Below are positions 1 through 12,522 of a DNA stretch of 64,000 nt, in pieces. Source of the stretch: Bretschneidera sinensis. Its lineage: Eukaryota > Streptophyta > Magnoliopsida > Brassicales > Akaniaceae. The notes under the pieces are model-generated. The model did not search any database, was not told the origin of the DNA, and saw nothing but the letters and a program-made list of their open reading frames with translations. Within the stretch, counting starts at the first letter, position 1, and each line of letters begins with the position of its first letter. The stretch is taken from contig CM043705.1 in assembly GCA_023935145.1 (NCBI GenBank), forward strand, positions 57,506,084-57,570,083. Direction: 5' to 3'. The position numbers and the translations under genes are program-made.

Positions 1-1890
1 ATTTTGAAGTTAAAGTATCCTTCCTAAAGTTGATCTAGAACCTTGTTTGGGATGATTTGAATTTAAATTGATTTAATTTGAAATATTTAAAGTTGAGAGA
101 AAATTTGAAAAAAATCTGAATATTTTTGTATTATGGAACTTTGGTGTTAAGGTTTAATTTATTGCTCTGAGTATTGTAAAATCTAAAATCTATTGATGGA
201 ATTTTAATTAAATCCTACACTTTGGAAGAAAGTAATAAAAGTTTGTGAAGTTTGAAGATTTTTAGGGTGACTTTATGTACAAAGTTTGAAGTGTTATTCT
301 TGTATAACATGATTTTTTAGATAGGTATTGTTACAGAATTTTACTATAAGCTGTAAATTTGAAATCCTTTTAGGAATTAAAATAAATTCCTCTAAGTAAG
401 AAATTTTTTCTTGATTGAGAATTTATATTTAGAATGAATATTTTTTACAAGTTGCGATTTGTTGGTAATTGCCTTAAGTTAGTGTCTTGAAATTTAAAGT
501 CCATATGAATTGAGAGTTTTATGGAGTAAAGAATGAAAGAAAGAAGGAAAGAGTGAAAATAACTGATTAAAGAGAAGAATGAACTTTAGTAGTATTTTCT
601 TTGATTTATATGTATAAGTAAATGGAATAATTGATTTCTTATTAAGTGTCTAAGTTTTAAATACTATGCTCATTGACTATTTGTGTATGTAGTTTGCTTT
701 AATTGTTAAAATAGCATTTCAATAGGTGCGGTGGATGATCGTAGTAAAGTTAAATAAGTGATCCACGACTAGTATTTGGCGTAAGGTGAGTATTACCTAC
801 TCTTGGCAAGCATGAATGTTAATAGGGAAACCAAAACGATAAGGTTACATAAGAATTGTAATTCGCTATTTAGATGTAATAATTATATTTGTAACTATGT
901 GGTAAGATAAGTTAATTATATACTAATGATGAGATAGTGATTTCAAAACCTTTGTGCCGAATGTTGTGTGATAGTATGGATTGATGAGAATTTTTTGGTG
1001 TTCATCACTTGATTTGATTTGATTTCATGCACTGAAATTTACAATATATTATTGAGGGGGGAGTGATGTGTGAGGATGATAGGTCCCTTCCCACAAAGGG
1101 TGTAAGGGTACCTAATATATTTGGATGATTGGACCTAGATCGGATCAAGGGGGGTTTCGTAAATTTATTATTTATGAAACGTACCGGTACGTGGGGAGAC
1201 ATCCCCGATAGATTATGATTGATTATGAGATGACACATTGCATTGCATCATGCTGCACTGACATACCATAAATGAATTTGAATTACTTGACCCGTAAGGG
1301 GGCATATGAAATGTTTGGTTGTATGGACAAATTGTGATATTTTGATTGACTATAGAATGGTGATTGCAAGTTGGTTGTGGGTTTTATGGGACCGTATTAT
1401 GATTACTAAGATTGTTGATTTACAAAGTGCTATATGACTATGTATACGAACAAATAAAGTAGAAATGAAAAAGAAATATTTATAAGCTTTCAAATTTTTC
1501 TAACAAGTGATTACTTTGTGCAGAGTAAGAACTTGCTGAGCTTTATAGCTCACCCCTCATTCCTCTTTATTCCAAGTGATATCAGATTTTAAGTGGTGAA
1601 GCTTTGAAGTTTCAACGAAGTTTTAAGTGAGTCCACGAGCGTCGCATCCACGGTCAAGCCTTTTTTTTTATAAGTTTTATATTGTAGATTAGGTGTGTGA
1701 AGTTGTAACGGTTGGTTGTGTCCCTTTAGACACCTTGTAAAGCTACAACCTTATAGTTGTAATAACTGTATGATCTTAACTATATATATTAGATGTTGTT
1801 TTGTTGTAGTATATATTTGTGTGTCCAGGTGCTCAATTCTGAAAGGTAATTGACACCATCCTAAGTGGATCTGCTCGGGATTGGTCGTTA
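1..1890 (+). repeat. Probable decayed LTR-like sequence, no gene
   Basis: No coding potential is visible. The stretch has features common in LTRs of plant Gypsy elements: a GAGCTTTATAGCTCACCCCTC-type block near 1538 and an ending CGGGATTGGTCGTTATA near 1877-1893, which resembles the 3' ends of Tekay/Del-type LTRs. The left end lies outside the window and no partner LTR is seen, so the family is a guess. It could equally be an unrelated degenerate repeat. Confidence 0.3.
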
Positions 1891-2010
1891 TAGAAAAATT
1901 AGTAAAAAGAAAAGTAAGAGGAAATAAAACTAAGAAAATAAATGTTTTCATTCATGTGTTTAGTAGATAAGATGGAACTAATAGAAAAGAAAACGGTTTT
2001 CTTCTACCCT

Positions 2011-2306
2011 TGTTTAGTATAGTGGAGAAGTGAAAGGAAAGAAAATATAATAGTATTATTTTTACCATTATATTCTTCATAATGTTAATGGATATTAATG
2101 CGAGAGATTAGATGAAGATAAATTGGTAAATTGATAATCTCATCTTTTTTCTCTCTTATTTTTTACTTTTAAATCCTCATAATTTTGGATAATTATGATT
2201 TATGCATGCAAGCAGAAAACATCACTTTTCTCTCTCACTAAACAAGAGAAATGTCCATTCAACATACTTTTCTTTTCTCTCATTTTTTTTTCTCTCCTAC
2301 TAAACA
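2011..2306. mobile_element. MITE candidate with inverted ends and 6-bp flanking repeat
   Basis: The left end TGTTTAGTA (2011-2019) is inverted at the right end as TACTAAACA (2298-2306). Inside both ends the sequence is purine-rich reading inward. The same hexamer TACCCT directly abuts the left end (2005-2010) and the right end (2307-2312), as a target-site duplication would. There is no coding capacity. A similar TGTTTAGTA occurs at 1957-1963, so the left boundary could lie about 55 bp further out. The superfamily is not determined. Confidence 0.45.
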
Positions 2307-2312
2307 TACCCT

Positions 2313-3102
2313 TAGTGTCAAATTCGTAGTTTAAGAATTTAAATGGTAGAAGACAATTATCTCTTAAAAACTATACAAATGCATATTTAAACTCCGACCA
2401 CGATCATTCTAAGTTGATCAAAAAGTCTCATAACGATCTCTTATCAAGTTGAATGTTAACAGATCAAAATACCGACTCAAACTTTGAATCCAAATATCTC
2501 AGAGATTGATTTAAAAAAAAATAGAATATGAGATATTGCATCTGACCAATAAAACCATTCATAGATAATAATATCAAGCACTTACAGAGGCAATTCACTA
2601 AGTTATAAGCTTTCACTACCAAGTTCCTAAGTTTTGCCAACATATATGTTGACAGATTTGGACAATTTTCAAACATCAATACAAAAATAATATGAAGTCT
2701 GCATCAACTTCCTGTATCCAAATCTTGAAAAAGTTCATAAAACTTTTGATTAAATTTTATCCTACAACTTCCTTCAATATTTCATATAATTTATATTTCA
2801 CCATGTATAGAAAAAATATTTGAAATTTTGGTATCTCATGATTATGTAACTTAATAAACTCTTTACAAATGAAAAGACACATTATAGCTTTTAAGAATAA
2901 CAGATACATATTAGGATATAATAAATAAAGGCATAAACTTACCTTTGTATAAAAAAAAAGGTCTCACAACTATGTAATCAAGGTATGTAGATACAACCAA
3001 GCAGTCACGCTAACCGATGACATTGCAAAGAGAGTTAAAGAATTAAATAAAAGATTGTATCAAAAGAGCAAGTTGTTTACATTAATTTCAACAAACAAAA
3101 AA
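2313..3102. other. AT-rich non-coding stretch
   Basis: I see no gene or recognisable element here. The short open frames have no protein-like composition. Confidence 0.5.
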
Positions 3103-4326
3103 ATGAAGAAAAGAACACAAAATAATCAATTATATTGCATATGTGAGTCAAAATTAATGTAGGTTGATAAATGTTGGATAATCAAAAAAATAATAAAATA
3201 AAAAAGTGCATGAATCCTCAAAAGGAAAACAAATGTAAAGCAAATCAATGAATACCACTTGGTATCGATGAGATTTATAGGTGACATTACTGCATGCTAA
3301 AGGTCTTCTGGTTAGCGGGATACTCTCATCAATGGAGATGGAATCATATAACTCTCTTAATAGCCCACTCTTCTATAAACCCAATTTATCAACATTTTAG
3401 TTCTCTTGCTTGGATTGTTTTCCTTGTCTTGGTATCTTTGTTGTAGTATCCATCACTCCACTTTAAAGCCATGCGAAAATTCAGTTTTGCAGCCAATAAG
3501 TACATACCATTAAGAATGAGAATTAAATGCTTCAATTAATAGATGTCCTTGGTGATTGTAGTCATATACTTTTCTTTTGAATAAAAAAATAGGAACTCAA
3601 AAACCAAATGAAGGAAAAAAATATTAATGTACCTAGTCATTATACCACAATGAAAATAAGTACAATTTCCTTATCGTGCCAAACATGTTATAGAGCTAAA
3701 TTTTAATTTGTCTAATAGGCATGAAAATAGAAAAGAAAAATATAAGGAATTGTTGTCCATGGTGGTGCACGCAGCGACAATTGGTGGGAGTTACGGTTTA
3801 GATTGGGGAAAAAGCTGTTGCGGGATTGGAGAGAGAGAGAAAGTGAGTTAAGAGTTAAGATGAGATACTAAGAAGTGAGTGCGAACACGAAATAACTGTC
3901 AAATGGGAGGATATCAACATAATTTGGTACTGAGGACCTTAGTGTTGGGAAGAGAGAGTCGGAATTGGAAAGACAAACAAATTTAACACTCATCCATAGT
4001 TATGTATAAATACTCACCGTTAAGCTTTGGGATGAAGAAATTTTTGGCTAGTTTAGGTTTAAAACCAATGTTTTAGACTCATTGGAAACTCTATTTATAA
4101 TTTTGAGAAGCTTCATTGATAATATCAGTATGAGTGTGGGGCCAAAAAATAATGTTAGGAGTACAGTTTTATAAAATTACCAATAGAGTTTTCAGTAACA
4201 ATTTTAGCTTCGAACCAATCAAAACTTTCTCGTTGGAAAGAGATTCAACGAACTTAAATGGCATGTGTCATACTTTTGAGGGTCTAAATCTGTCATGGAC
4301 AGATGTCAAAATGCTTAAGGACATAT
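3103..4326 (+). repeat. Direct repeat copy A1 (~1.22 kb)
   Basis: It matches 5485-6727 in the same orientation almost throughout, with scattered substitutions and a few short indels. Similarity begins at ATGAAGAAAA and ends at GGACATAT in both copies. It includes a TATA-like block, TGTATAAATACTCACCG, near 4001 and a short open frame beginning MWGQKIMLGVQFYKI that I do not recognise and that is open for different lengths in the two copies, so it is probably not a gene. The two copies could be LTRs of a small non-coding element or a segmental duplication. No primer-binding site or TSD was found. Confidence 0.7.
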
Positions 4327-5484
4327 GTCATAACTATGGAGAGGAAAAAACACCACATGACACACTCTTGAAAGATAATGCTACAATGCGTATATATTAG
4401 TCATGTAACCCGTGTAATGCATGGGTGTTATAAAAAATTTATGAAATATGATTATAATTATAAAAAATTATGATTCAAATAAGTATATAGCTCTCAATAA
4501 TTGGGTAAAAAATATACAATAATAGAAGAAAATGTGTAGAATATATTTTAAGTATATACATCAATGATTTAAAACTTGCTTATCATTGTGATGAAAGCTC
4601 ATATTTTTTTCTTTCTAAGCATTCATAATACAATCCCAATAATTCAATTTGTTGAAAATCTTGTTTGACTTATATTATAGATTAAATTGAAAATATATTT
4701 TATTTTTATTTTTACAATGTTTATAAGTTGTATTTATAATAAAATGACGATACTAACTCTCAATCGGACAAATTAGATGGAAAATAAAGCTTATAGTAGG
4801 AGTCTATTTGTTTCTTTCCTTTTATTTATTTTTAGAATGTGATATAATAGGTTTAAGTTGCTGGAGATCTGGTTTAAGTTCATTTATTATTTATTTATTC
4901 TTATTACTTTGAGATATTTGTAGACTTGATTTTCTTATTTTAGGCATTTGTAGGGTATATAGAACATGATTTATAGAACTGATAATAGAAAACTAAGTCA
5001 TGTTAGTGTTAAAAAGTGGATATGAGCTTTATAAATTTATAAATAATTTATTGAACACTAGAGTTTAAAGTATCCATGAAAAATATTTAGTTATTTGTTC
5101 TGGATAAAATTTTATATAATTAATTAACATAACATGGGAATATAAATAAAAAAAAATAAAGCATGTGCACTAAACTATCAAACAATTAAAAAAACTTGAA
5201 ATATTAATTTTAAACATAATTTAAAAATTCAATCAAATAAATAAATATTTGTTATAGAAATTTTTTATCTACTCAATAAAACATGTGGGTATACAATGTG
5301 GATGTATAAGTTATAAATTTTAAATTTAATCTTATAAATAATTAAATAGTAAATTAATAAATATGTAGAGAAAACCAAAATATTAAGATATTTATAATCA
5401 ATACATTAGAAAAAAATTTATATATATATATATATACGGTGGAAACTTTTATTATCTTTTTTTTTATATTTTGAAAATCAATTT
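4327..5484. other. AT-rich spacer between direct repeats
   Basis: No gene is visible. Near 4408 there is a short imperfect inverted repeat, CCCGTGTAATGCATGGG, a form often seen at plant repeat boundaries. A related CCCGTGCAAACG block occurs near 7199. A short (TA)n tract lies at about 5420-5436. Confidence 0.45.
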
Positions 5485-6727
5485 ATGAAGAAAAAGAACA
5501 CAAAATAATCAATTATATTGCATATGTGAGTCAAAATCAATGTAGGTTGATAAATGTTGGATAATAAAAAAAACAATAAAGTAAAAAAGTGCATGAATCC
5601 TCAAAAGGAAAAAGAAGAAAAGGAACACAAATGTAAAGCAAATCAATGAATACCACTTGGTATCGATGAGATTTATAAGTGACATTGCTGCATGCTGAAG
5701 GTTTTCTGGTTGACGGGATACTCTCAGCAATGGAGAGGGAATCATATAACTCTCTTAATAGCCCACTCTTCTATAAACCCAAATTATCCTTGCTTGGATT
5801 GTTTCCTTGTCTTGATATCTTTGTTGTAGTATCCATCACTCCACTCTAAAGCCATGTGAAAATTCAGTTTTGCAGCCGATAAGTACCTACCATTAAGTAT
5901 GAGAATTAAGTGCTTCAATTAATATATGTCCTTGGTGATTGTAGTCATATACTTTTCTTTTGAATAAAAAAATAGGAACTCAAAAACCAAATGAAGGAAA
6001 AAAATATTAATGTACCTAGTCATTATACCACAATGAAAACAAGTACAATTTCCTTATCGTGCAAACATGTTACAAAGCTAAATTTTAATTTGTCTAATAT
6101 GCAGGAAAATAGAAAAGAAAAATATAAGGAATTGTTGTCCATGGTGGTGCACGCAACGACAATTGGTGGGAGTTACGGTTTAGATTGGGGAAAAAGGCAC
6201 TGCAGGATTGGAGGGAGAGGGAGAGAGAGAGAGAGAGAGAAAGTGAGTTGAGAGTTAAGATGAGATACTAAGAAGTGAGTGCGAACACAAAACGACTGTC
6301 AAATGGGAGGAGATCAACATAATTTGGTACTGAGGACCTTAGTGTTGGGAAGAGAGAGTCGGAATTGGAAAGACAAACAAATTTTAACACTCATCCATAG
6401 TTATGTATAAATACTCACCGTTAAGCTTTGGGATGAAGAAATTTTTGGCTAGTTTAGGTTTAAAACCAATGTTTTAGACTCATTGGAAACTCTATTTATA
6501 ATTTTGAGAAGCTTCATTGATAACATCAATATGAGTGTGGGGTCAAAAAATAATGTTAGGAGTACAGTTCTATAAAATTACCAATAGAGTTTTCAGTAAT
6601 AATTTTATATCTGAACCAATCAAAACTTTCTCGTTGGAAAGAGATTCAACGAACCTAGATGACACGTGTCATACTTTTGAGGGTCTAAATCTGTCATGGA
6701 CAGATATCAAAATGCTTAAGGACATAT
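5485..6727 (+). repeat. Direct repeat copy A2 (~1.24 kb)
   Basis: This is the partner of 3103-4326. Differences include an extra AAAGAAGAAAAGG-like insertion near 5610 and a longer (GA)n tract at about 6216-6241. The TATA-like block is conserved near 6402. The open frame at 5991-6251 runs into the GA microsatellite and looks fortuitous. Confidence 0.7.
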
Positions 6728-8988
6728 AAGATTTAAATGCTAAAGAATAATTGTTCAAAGATCCCTTACTTTTAATATAGAATTATGTTAGTAATTTGGA
6801 ACCACTTTTAAGGGGTTTATAACTTTTTATTAATTTTCTCTAATTATTGTTGAAATCATATCAAGGTTAAATATTGATCATATTCTATTTTGATCACATA
6901 ATTTTCAATTGTATTAATAAGGTCTTATAACTTTGTTTGGTTTCTCAATTCGATCCTTCGAAAAAACTCGGTCTTAAAATATTATCTGATTTTTACCTTT
7001 AACATCAAATTAGCGCTGAAGTAGTTAATAAATAACTGATAAAATTAATGTTTGCAATCGCACATCGCATCAACCCTAACCTAGTGTTAAAGGTGAAAAT
7101 CTGACAAGATTTTCAGATTAAATTTACTGAAAAGAACAGATTTGAAAAAAAAAAAATCATATACTTGATTATTATAGTTAAAAGTTATTAGCTTTGAACC
7201 CGTGCAAACGTATAGAAATATTTTGTTTATGAAAACAAAATGTGAGAAAGAAAGCACTGACTAAAAAATAATTTATTTTATGATAATAAAAATTTCAATT
7301 AATAAAAAATATTTTATAAAAAGGAAGGGAGATATTTATATATTTCTAATTTATTTTATGATATTTGTTGTCTAAATATCCATACAATATTGCTTGCCGC
7401 AAAAATAGTACCAATTTCCTTCCCTTATGTAACATTGTATTGATCGTAACATAATAAAAAATAATTTTGATGATAAATTCTGTGTTGTTTTAGACTTGCA
7501 TATAGCTATCTTCTCTTTTAAAATATTTTACTATGCCATTATCGCTTTTACACTGCACACAAATCGATGTGATTGATGGTTTATTTGTCATTCAAGATGC
7601 TAGCTGTTTTCCAAAGATAACAATATTTAATTTAATTTTTATTAAAATAGTGCCTATTTGGTTTTTTTTTCCTAATATCTAAAATAAAATTTTGTTAATT
7701 TTAAGGTATATAAATATAAGTATGCCAATTTGAAATATATTTTTTAGATAATATTATAAATTAATTTGATTAAGTTTAATATCTAAAATTAAAATAAACA
7801 AAAATTTATTATAATTTTAGAGATAGTTACAAAAATTGAAGCAGATGGAAAGACTTCTAAGAGACAATTACTAAAATTGAGGTCATTATGGATATATATT
7901 TATAAAGTAAATATTTTTAAAGACAACAACATTCATGATATATTTAATTTTGATTAAAATAATATGTATTTATTTATTTATTATTTTTTTTGCTAATGAA
8001 ACATCCATTAAATAAATATACTAATCTCATATTTTATCAATATATATTAAATTTTGTTCTCACTGTTATATTTAAATCTTGTGTATTTCAATACTTAAAC
8101 TTAACTAATTTTATTTTTAAAATCTTGTATTTTTATTGTTTTTTTCTCCTTATTATATTCAAAACATTTTTTTTATCTAATAGCTTTTAAACTACTCATT
8201 TTATCCAATTTTTTTTTTATCTATTAGCCTTTTCATTTTCTCTGTATATTTAAATTTTGTATCTACTCATTTTACTAAAATTTTGCATATTTCAATATCC
8301 TGTCTATCTTATTTCGTCTTGATATTTCTATATTTTATCTAAAAATTAGCATTCTTCATCTCAATAATTTCTTATTTTTATCAGTATCTATTAACTCATG
8401 AGATCCGTACAAACAGAGGAAGGGTAAATTTCTATTAGATTTGATCAAATTTTGTTTCACTTATCTCTAATTTGTGTAGTCTCAATCTTTTTTACATATT
8501 GAAACATTGATTAATTATAAGATATAAATAATTTGTTATAAATAATTATAATTAATATAACAGACTTTTATCTATCAGTAACATTAGAGATGAGGGTAAA
8601 TTTCATTTAGATAATTATTATCTTAACAAACTTTAGATAAGATTAATCAATTATTGATAAATTGGTAATAAAGTTGAATCCAAATAAACTATCTAAAAAA
8701 CTTCTACTGAATTTTAATCTTATCGGTTTATGTTATTAAAAAAAAGATTTTTTGAAACCAATCGGATGAGGTATAACCAATTCTCAATTCCTCATTTATC
8801 ATGCTGGAAACAGTTGACAATATTAATCTTCTCAACACTATCAAGCACACACCAATTATCAGTCTTGTGCTCGCGTATTTGATCATTGTGCCAAATGTGA
8901 TTTGATCATAAAAATGCATTGAAGTGATTTTCTAAATTATTGTTGTTTCTATTGTTTAACTTTCCCATAATTTAACGAGATGAAATCA
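6728..8988. other. AT-rich non-coding stretch
   Basis: Very AT-rich sequence with long A/T homopolymers. The open frames at 7990-8190 (+) and 8728-8919 (-) are Phe/Ile-rich products of base composition and are not supported as genes. Confidence 0.5.
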
Positions 8989-9600
8989 TTTTTTATATTT
9001 ATTTTTTTATTAAATATAAAATTGAATGAAATCAAATTATTAATTTTTAAGATCGAGTTCGATTTTTAAGAACAACAACTCTTTTATAGATAATAAGAAT
9101 TATTATGTGAGTGAATATTAATCAAGAATTATTATGATTATTATTAATTGAGACCAAGTTTGATTTTTTAAATCAACAACTCTTTTTTATATTTATTTTT
9201 GTATTAAATATAAAATAAAAAAAAATTAAACTATTAATTTTTAAAGACCGAGTTCGATTTTTTCCGATCAATAACTCTTTTATAGATAATAAGAATCATT
9301 ATGTGAGTTAACATTAATCAAGAATTATTATGGTTATTATTAATTGTAACCGAGTTCGAATTTTTAGATAAACAATTCTTTTATGAGACCAAGTTCGATT
9401 TTTTATATCAATAATATTTTTTTATATTTATTTTGTATTAAATATAAAATTATATTAAATCAAATTATTATTTTTTGAAGATCGAGTTCGATTATTCAGA
9501 TCAATAACTCTTTTGTGAATAATAAAAATTATTATGAGAGTGAATATTAATAAAGAATTATTATGGTTATTATTAAGTGATGAATTAAATAATTTTGTTA
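8989..9600 (+). repeat. Degenerate tandem array, three ~190-230 bp units
   Basis: The block beginning TTTTTTATATTTATTTTT and continuing ATTAAATATAAAAT recurs at about 8989, 9183 and 9415. Each is followed by the phrases GAGTTCGATTTTT, CAATAACTCTTTTAT and ATTATTATGGTTATTATTAA in the same order. The spacing is uneven, about 194 then 232 bp. It is non-coding and lies about 0.6 kb upstream of the VDAC gene. Confidence 0.7.
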
Positions 9601-9732
9601 GTTAATATAAAAATATAAAAATATTTGAATTTAAAAATAAGTATATTTTATTTAAAAAAATAATTTAATAATTAAATAGTATGTTTAGTTCAATATCTAC
9701 GTAATTGTTTATGTAGGACGTGGAAATTATTC

Positions 9733-9734
<2 letters not shown>

Positions 9735-9770
<36 letters not shown>
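9735..9770. repeat. (AT)n microsatellite
   Basis: An uninterrupted dinucleotide AT run of about 17 repeats between the tandem array and the VDAC 5' region. Confidence 0.9.
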
Positions 9771-9773
<3 letters not shown>

Positions 9774-10158
9774 TAAAATAAAACCGGTCAATAATTAGAA
9801 AGATCAAAATAAGTAATTAGCCTCGTACCAAAGAAAGAAAATACACAGACCAGTGAAAGGGAGAACTGAAAAAAGCGAATATGCCCAAATACCCTTTGCG
9901 TTCTCTAGCTATAACAACCCAGCAACCTCATTTTCAGTCGTGGTGAAGTCGACGGCCAGGAAAGCGAATATCTTCCCCGAATAAGATCAACGATCCAAAT
10001 TACTCTTCATTCAAACACCAAACAATATTAGGGTATTTTATTTTTCCTATTATACATTTATTATATACCCCTTACGTCTCTCGCAAAAGTAGCTGAAAAC
10101 AACGCTATACACAACCCCTCGTTTCTATCATTTTCCTCTTCATTTTATCGGGAAAATC
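9771..10158 (+). promoter_or_regulatory. Probable VDAC promoter and 5' UTR
   Basis: Immediately upstream of the VDAC start codon. A TATA-like TTATATACCCC lies at 10061-10071, about 90 bp before the ATG, and the sequence from about 10075 to 10158 is CT/A-rich, as many plant leaders are. The transcription start is not determined from sequence alone. Confidence 0.4.
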
Positions 10159-12522
10159 ATGGGGAAAGGCCCTGGTCTCTACTCCGATATCGGCAAGAGA
10201 GCCAGAGGTAATCGATTATTTCTTCGCATTTCCTTCTTTTTCTTTCTAGTTTCTGTTATTTATTGCTTTAAATAATCATTACTTAGTTTTTTTTTTTTTT
10301 TTTTTTTTTTAATTCAACAAATGGATTTTACAGATCTTCTCTACAAGGATTATCAGAGTGACCACAAGTTTACTGTCACCACTTACACTTCCAATGGAGT
10401 TGTAAGTTTTTATCATGTTGTTATTTGTTTTTCCCTTTGTTTGATTCTTGAGAAAATGGTGGAAAATAGAAATACACAGCTATTTGTTTCTCATGCTAGT
10501 TGCATGAGGTTCAGTTGAGTAGGTTTTATCTTGCTGATAATTCAATGTTAAGAGTTTGGAATTGATGCACATAGTGAGCAGTCAAAATTGAGTTCGATTT
10601 CGAGGGATCATGATTCTTCTATGCATCTTAATTACATTAATCCTTATTTTGATTGCACTGATGTCTAGTGTAGCTGTGTCTGGTTGCTGTAAAATGGAAA
10701 AATATTGAAAACTTAGAGCTATTATGATTGCAACTTTGTTTTGCTCTAACTGTTACAGAGTTTAAGTTTCTTCAATATAGTTTCATTCAATTTATGAGCT
10801 ACTAAATTGGGATTAACTGAAGTTTCGATGGAACAGAATATTTAGATTGTGGTGGTAGTTGGTGAATAGTCATCCTAGTTATTGTACTTGTTTTAATTTC
10901 TAATGCATATAACTGAGGATAGAATCTGATTGTGTCGACGTGCCTTGCTATGAAGCATTGAAGCAGCACTTTTCTTTCTCATTTTTTTTATAAGAGGTAT
11001 TTTCATTCTTATCAGCACTTTAGTCTTTCGCATTATATTCTATCTCTTTTGATAAGAACATTATATTCTATCAATTATCCTATTATTTAGAAGCTTCGTA
11101 TTTTCATGAAAGTGAGTTCTTCATGGGGTGGGTAATATTGAAAGCATGTACATCAAAATCATCCATGAATATTTCTAATTTTGTATTTGGCCCTTGTCGT
11201 GTATCATTAAAACACTGTAGAATGACCTTATAGACTTTGATGAAATTATTTATGCCATAGTCGAGACTCTTGGGATTTGGAACAATGTTAATCTATCATA
11301 TTTGCAATGGTCAGATATATTATGTTTACGATTTCTCCGGAATTGTGTGTGTTTTTGGGTGATATTAATGTTTGTTTCATGTATTAGATGAGTCTTCATT
11401 GTCTATTTACATATAAAGAATCAATTTGCAAATATTTTATAATTGATGTGGATTCTTGTATTCTTAGCTTCTTATATAAGCCATGTTTTCTGGATCTTAT
11501 GTATGGTTTTGTTGAGTTGATTCTGGTTGCCTTCTGTCATTTTCTGATATTTCAGTTTGTTGAACATCTCAGGGTATAACTACAAATGGGATTAAGAAGG
11601 GTGAACTGTTATTAGCTTATGTGAGCACTCAGCTGAAAAACAAGAATGTTACAACTGATGTAAAAGTGGACACTAAGTCTAATGTTAGTTTAAATAAAAT
11701 TTCATTGGACTGTTGTTGTTTTATCCTCATATTATTTTTTTCACAATCTAAATTATTTGGGGTTGACATTCTTGAATCTAGTTAGACTAGTTTCAATTGT
11801 CAACTACGTACTGAAGTCGATTCCTGCAGTATGTTCGACTGAAGGCATGTCATTCTTTTGGCTCACTATATTCTAGATTATTTCCCTGCTTTTTGAAGGA
11901 AGGGTCAATTCCCTTCTAACATTTGTGATAATACTTATTAGCAGCAATATCCATTAAATAATCATAGTATAGTCTTTGATGTTTAGTTGCTTTATTCATA
12001 GGTTTCTTTGTGTTTGCGGTAGCTTTTTACCACTTTTACTATCGATGAACCTGCTCCTGGACTAAAGACAATCTTTAGCTTTATTGTTCCGGATCAGAGA
12101 TCTGGCAAGGTCAGACACTTATTTTCCCTTTTCCCTTGTGATTTAAGTTCATATTGATACTATTTGTTTTTTATTTTTATTTTTATTTTTAATTATGGTG
12201 TTACAAGGGCCTTACTGCTCCCATGATGCGTTGATATGGCCACTCATTCTGACTTATGGATATTGTGTGACAGGTGGAACTCCAGTACCAACACGAGTAT
12301 GCCGGAATAAGCTCTAGCATTGGATTGACAGCAAGTCCTATCGTTAACTTCTCTGGCGTGATTGGAAACAATGCTGTCTCTGTTGGGACTGATATATCCT
12401 TTGATATTTCCAGTGGAAACCTTACCAAATGCAATGCAGGGTTGAATTACACCAATGCCGACCTCATTACTTCCTTGACATTGTAAGTAGGTTTCTTTTC
12501 TTTACAGAAGAGTTATTTTTAA

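Noticed and set aside
4134..6729. Small ORFs beginning MWGQKIMLGV as a two-member gene family
   Set aside because: They lie inside a non-coding direct repeat, and their open lengths differ because of substitutions. There is no recognisable domain.
12274..12486. Stand-alone 70-residue ORF on the plus strand and its minus-strand shadow
   Set aside because: It is VDAC exon 5 read through its splice donor; the minus-strand frame is an antisense shadow.
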